Below, in pieces: positions 43,386-43,412 of a stretch of DNA of 43,412 bases. The notes beneath the pieces are model-generated. The model saw only the letters and a program-made list of their open reading frames with translations. It was not told where the DNA came from and searched no databases. The stretch comes from Opitutales bacterium (lineage in GTDB: Bacteria > Verrucomicrobiota > Verrucomicrobiia > Opitutales > JAJFLR01), in contig JAJFLR010000122.1 of NCBI GenBank assembly GCA_021772565.1, positions 1-43,412 of the forward strand, given 5' to 3'. Numbering within the stretch: position 1 is the stretch's first letter; each line of letters begins with the position of its first letter. A program made the translations under genes and the position numbers.

Positions 43386-43412
43386 AATATCTCATCTCCA
43401 ACATTTCAAAAG

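Overview
The window is AT-rich bacterial DNA with a Gram-negative cell plan: a lipid A-type acyltransferase fused to a heptosyltransferase, a SurA-like PPIase, a lipoprotein and an ankyrin protein with a signal peptide. The best taxonomic guess is Verrucomicrobiota, Opitutae-like. This rests on two pilin-like paralogues with the FTLVEIM leader and a conserved tail, on the acyltransferase-GT9 fusion and on the style of several hypotheticals. It is an inference from family knowledge, not a search result. Most genes lie on the minus strand. Few starts show a clear Shine-Dalgarno, so several starts were moved to the first ATG where the longer frame began with TTG or GTG.

Region 1 (1-5.3 kb) looks like a defence island. 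A membrane-anchored nSTAND1-type NTPase with a C-terminal WD40 propeller sits 15 bp behind an unrecognised protein that carries an Rx4H motif of the kind found in HEPN ribonucleases. A DUF1016/YhcG PDDEXK nuclease gene follows, and it holds two in-frame palindromic 25-mers. Region 2 (5.3-11.5 kb) is core: HisN-like phosphatase, DEDD exonuclease, L28, CutA, XseA, a TVP38-type membrane protein, a pilin-like protein, a TIM-barrel isomerase and S21. Region 3 (11.5-12.1 kb) has no intact gene. It holds a fumC fragment running directly into a REP-like inverted pair.

Region 4 (12.1-20.9 kb) holds the acyltransferase/GT9 fusion, hisF, a large toroid-like protein, metX, a DapF homologue with serine in place of both catalytic cysteines, a GT2 glycosyltransferase with a tiny coupled membrane ORF, and an ankyrin protein. 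Region 5 (20.9-23.0 kb) is a graveyard of a hybrid histidine kinase and an ABC_sub_bind protein, next to tRNA-Ser(GGA). Region 6 (23.2-33.1 kb) holds a P-loop protein, aroC, a secreted hydrolase, a LolA-like protein, an M29-like protein, a PPIase and mfd. Region 7 (33.4-42.7 kb) holds glgC, amt, a lipoprotein, a membrane protein, the compact pfkB-tmk-holB-sufT operon, a CapA protein, a two-helix potassium channel and a DUF6868-like protein. The window ends with a pilin gene whose leader has been destroyed, joined to the remains of another short ORF.

Taken together, housekeeping genes are intact and often tightly spaced. Signalling, fumarase and one pilin locus show decay. The strongest candidate for an undescribed system is the nSTAND1-WD40 plus Rx4H protein pair at 132-3812, with the DUF1016 nuclease as a possible neighbour rather than a proven part.
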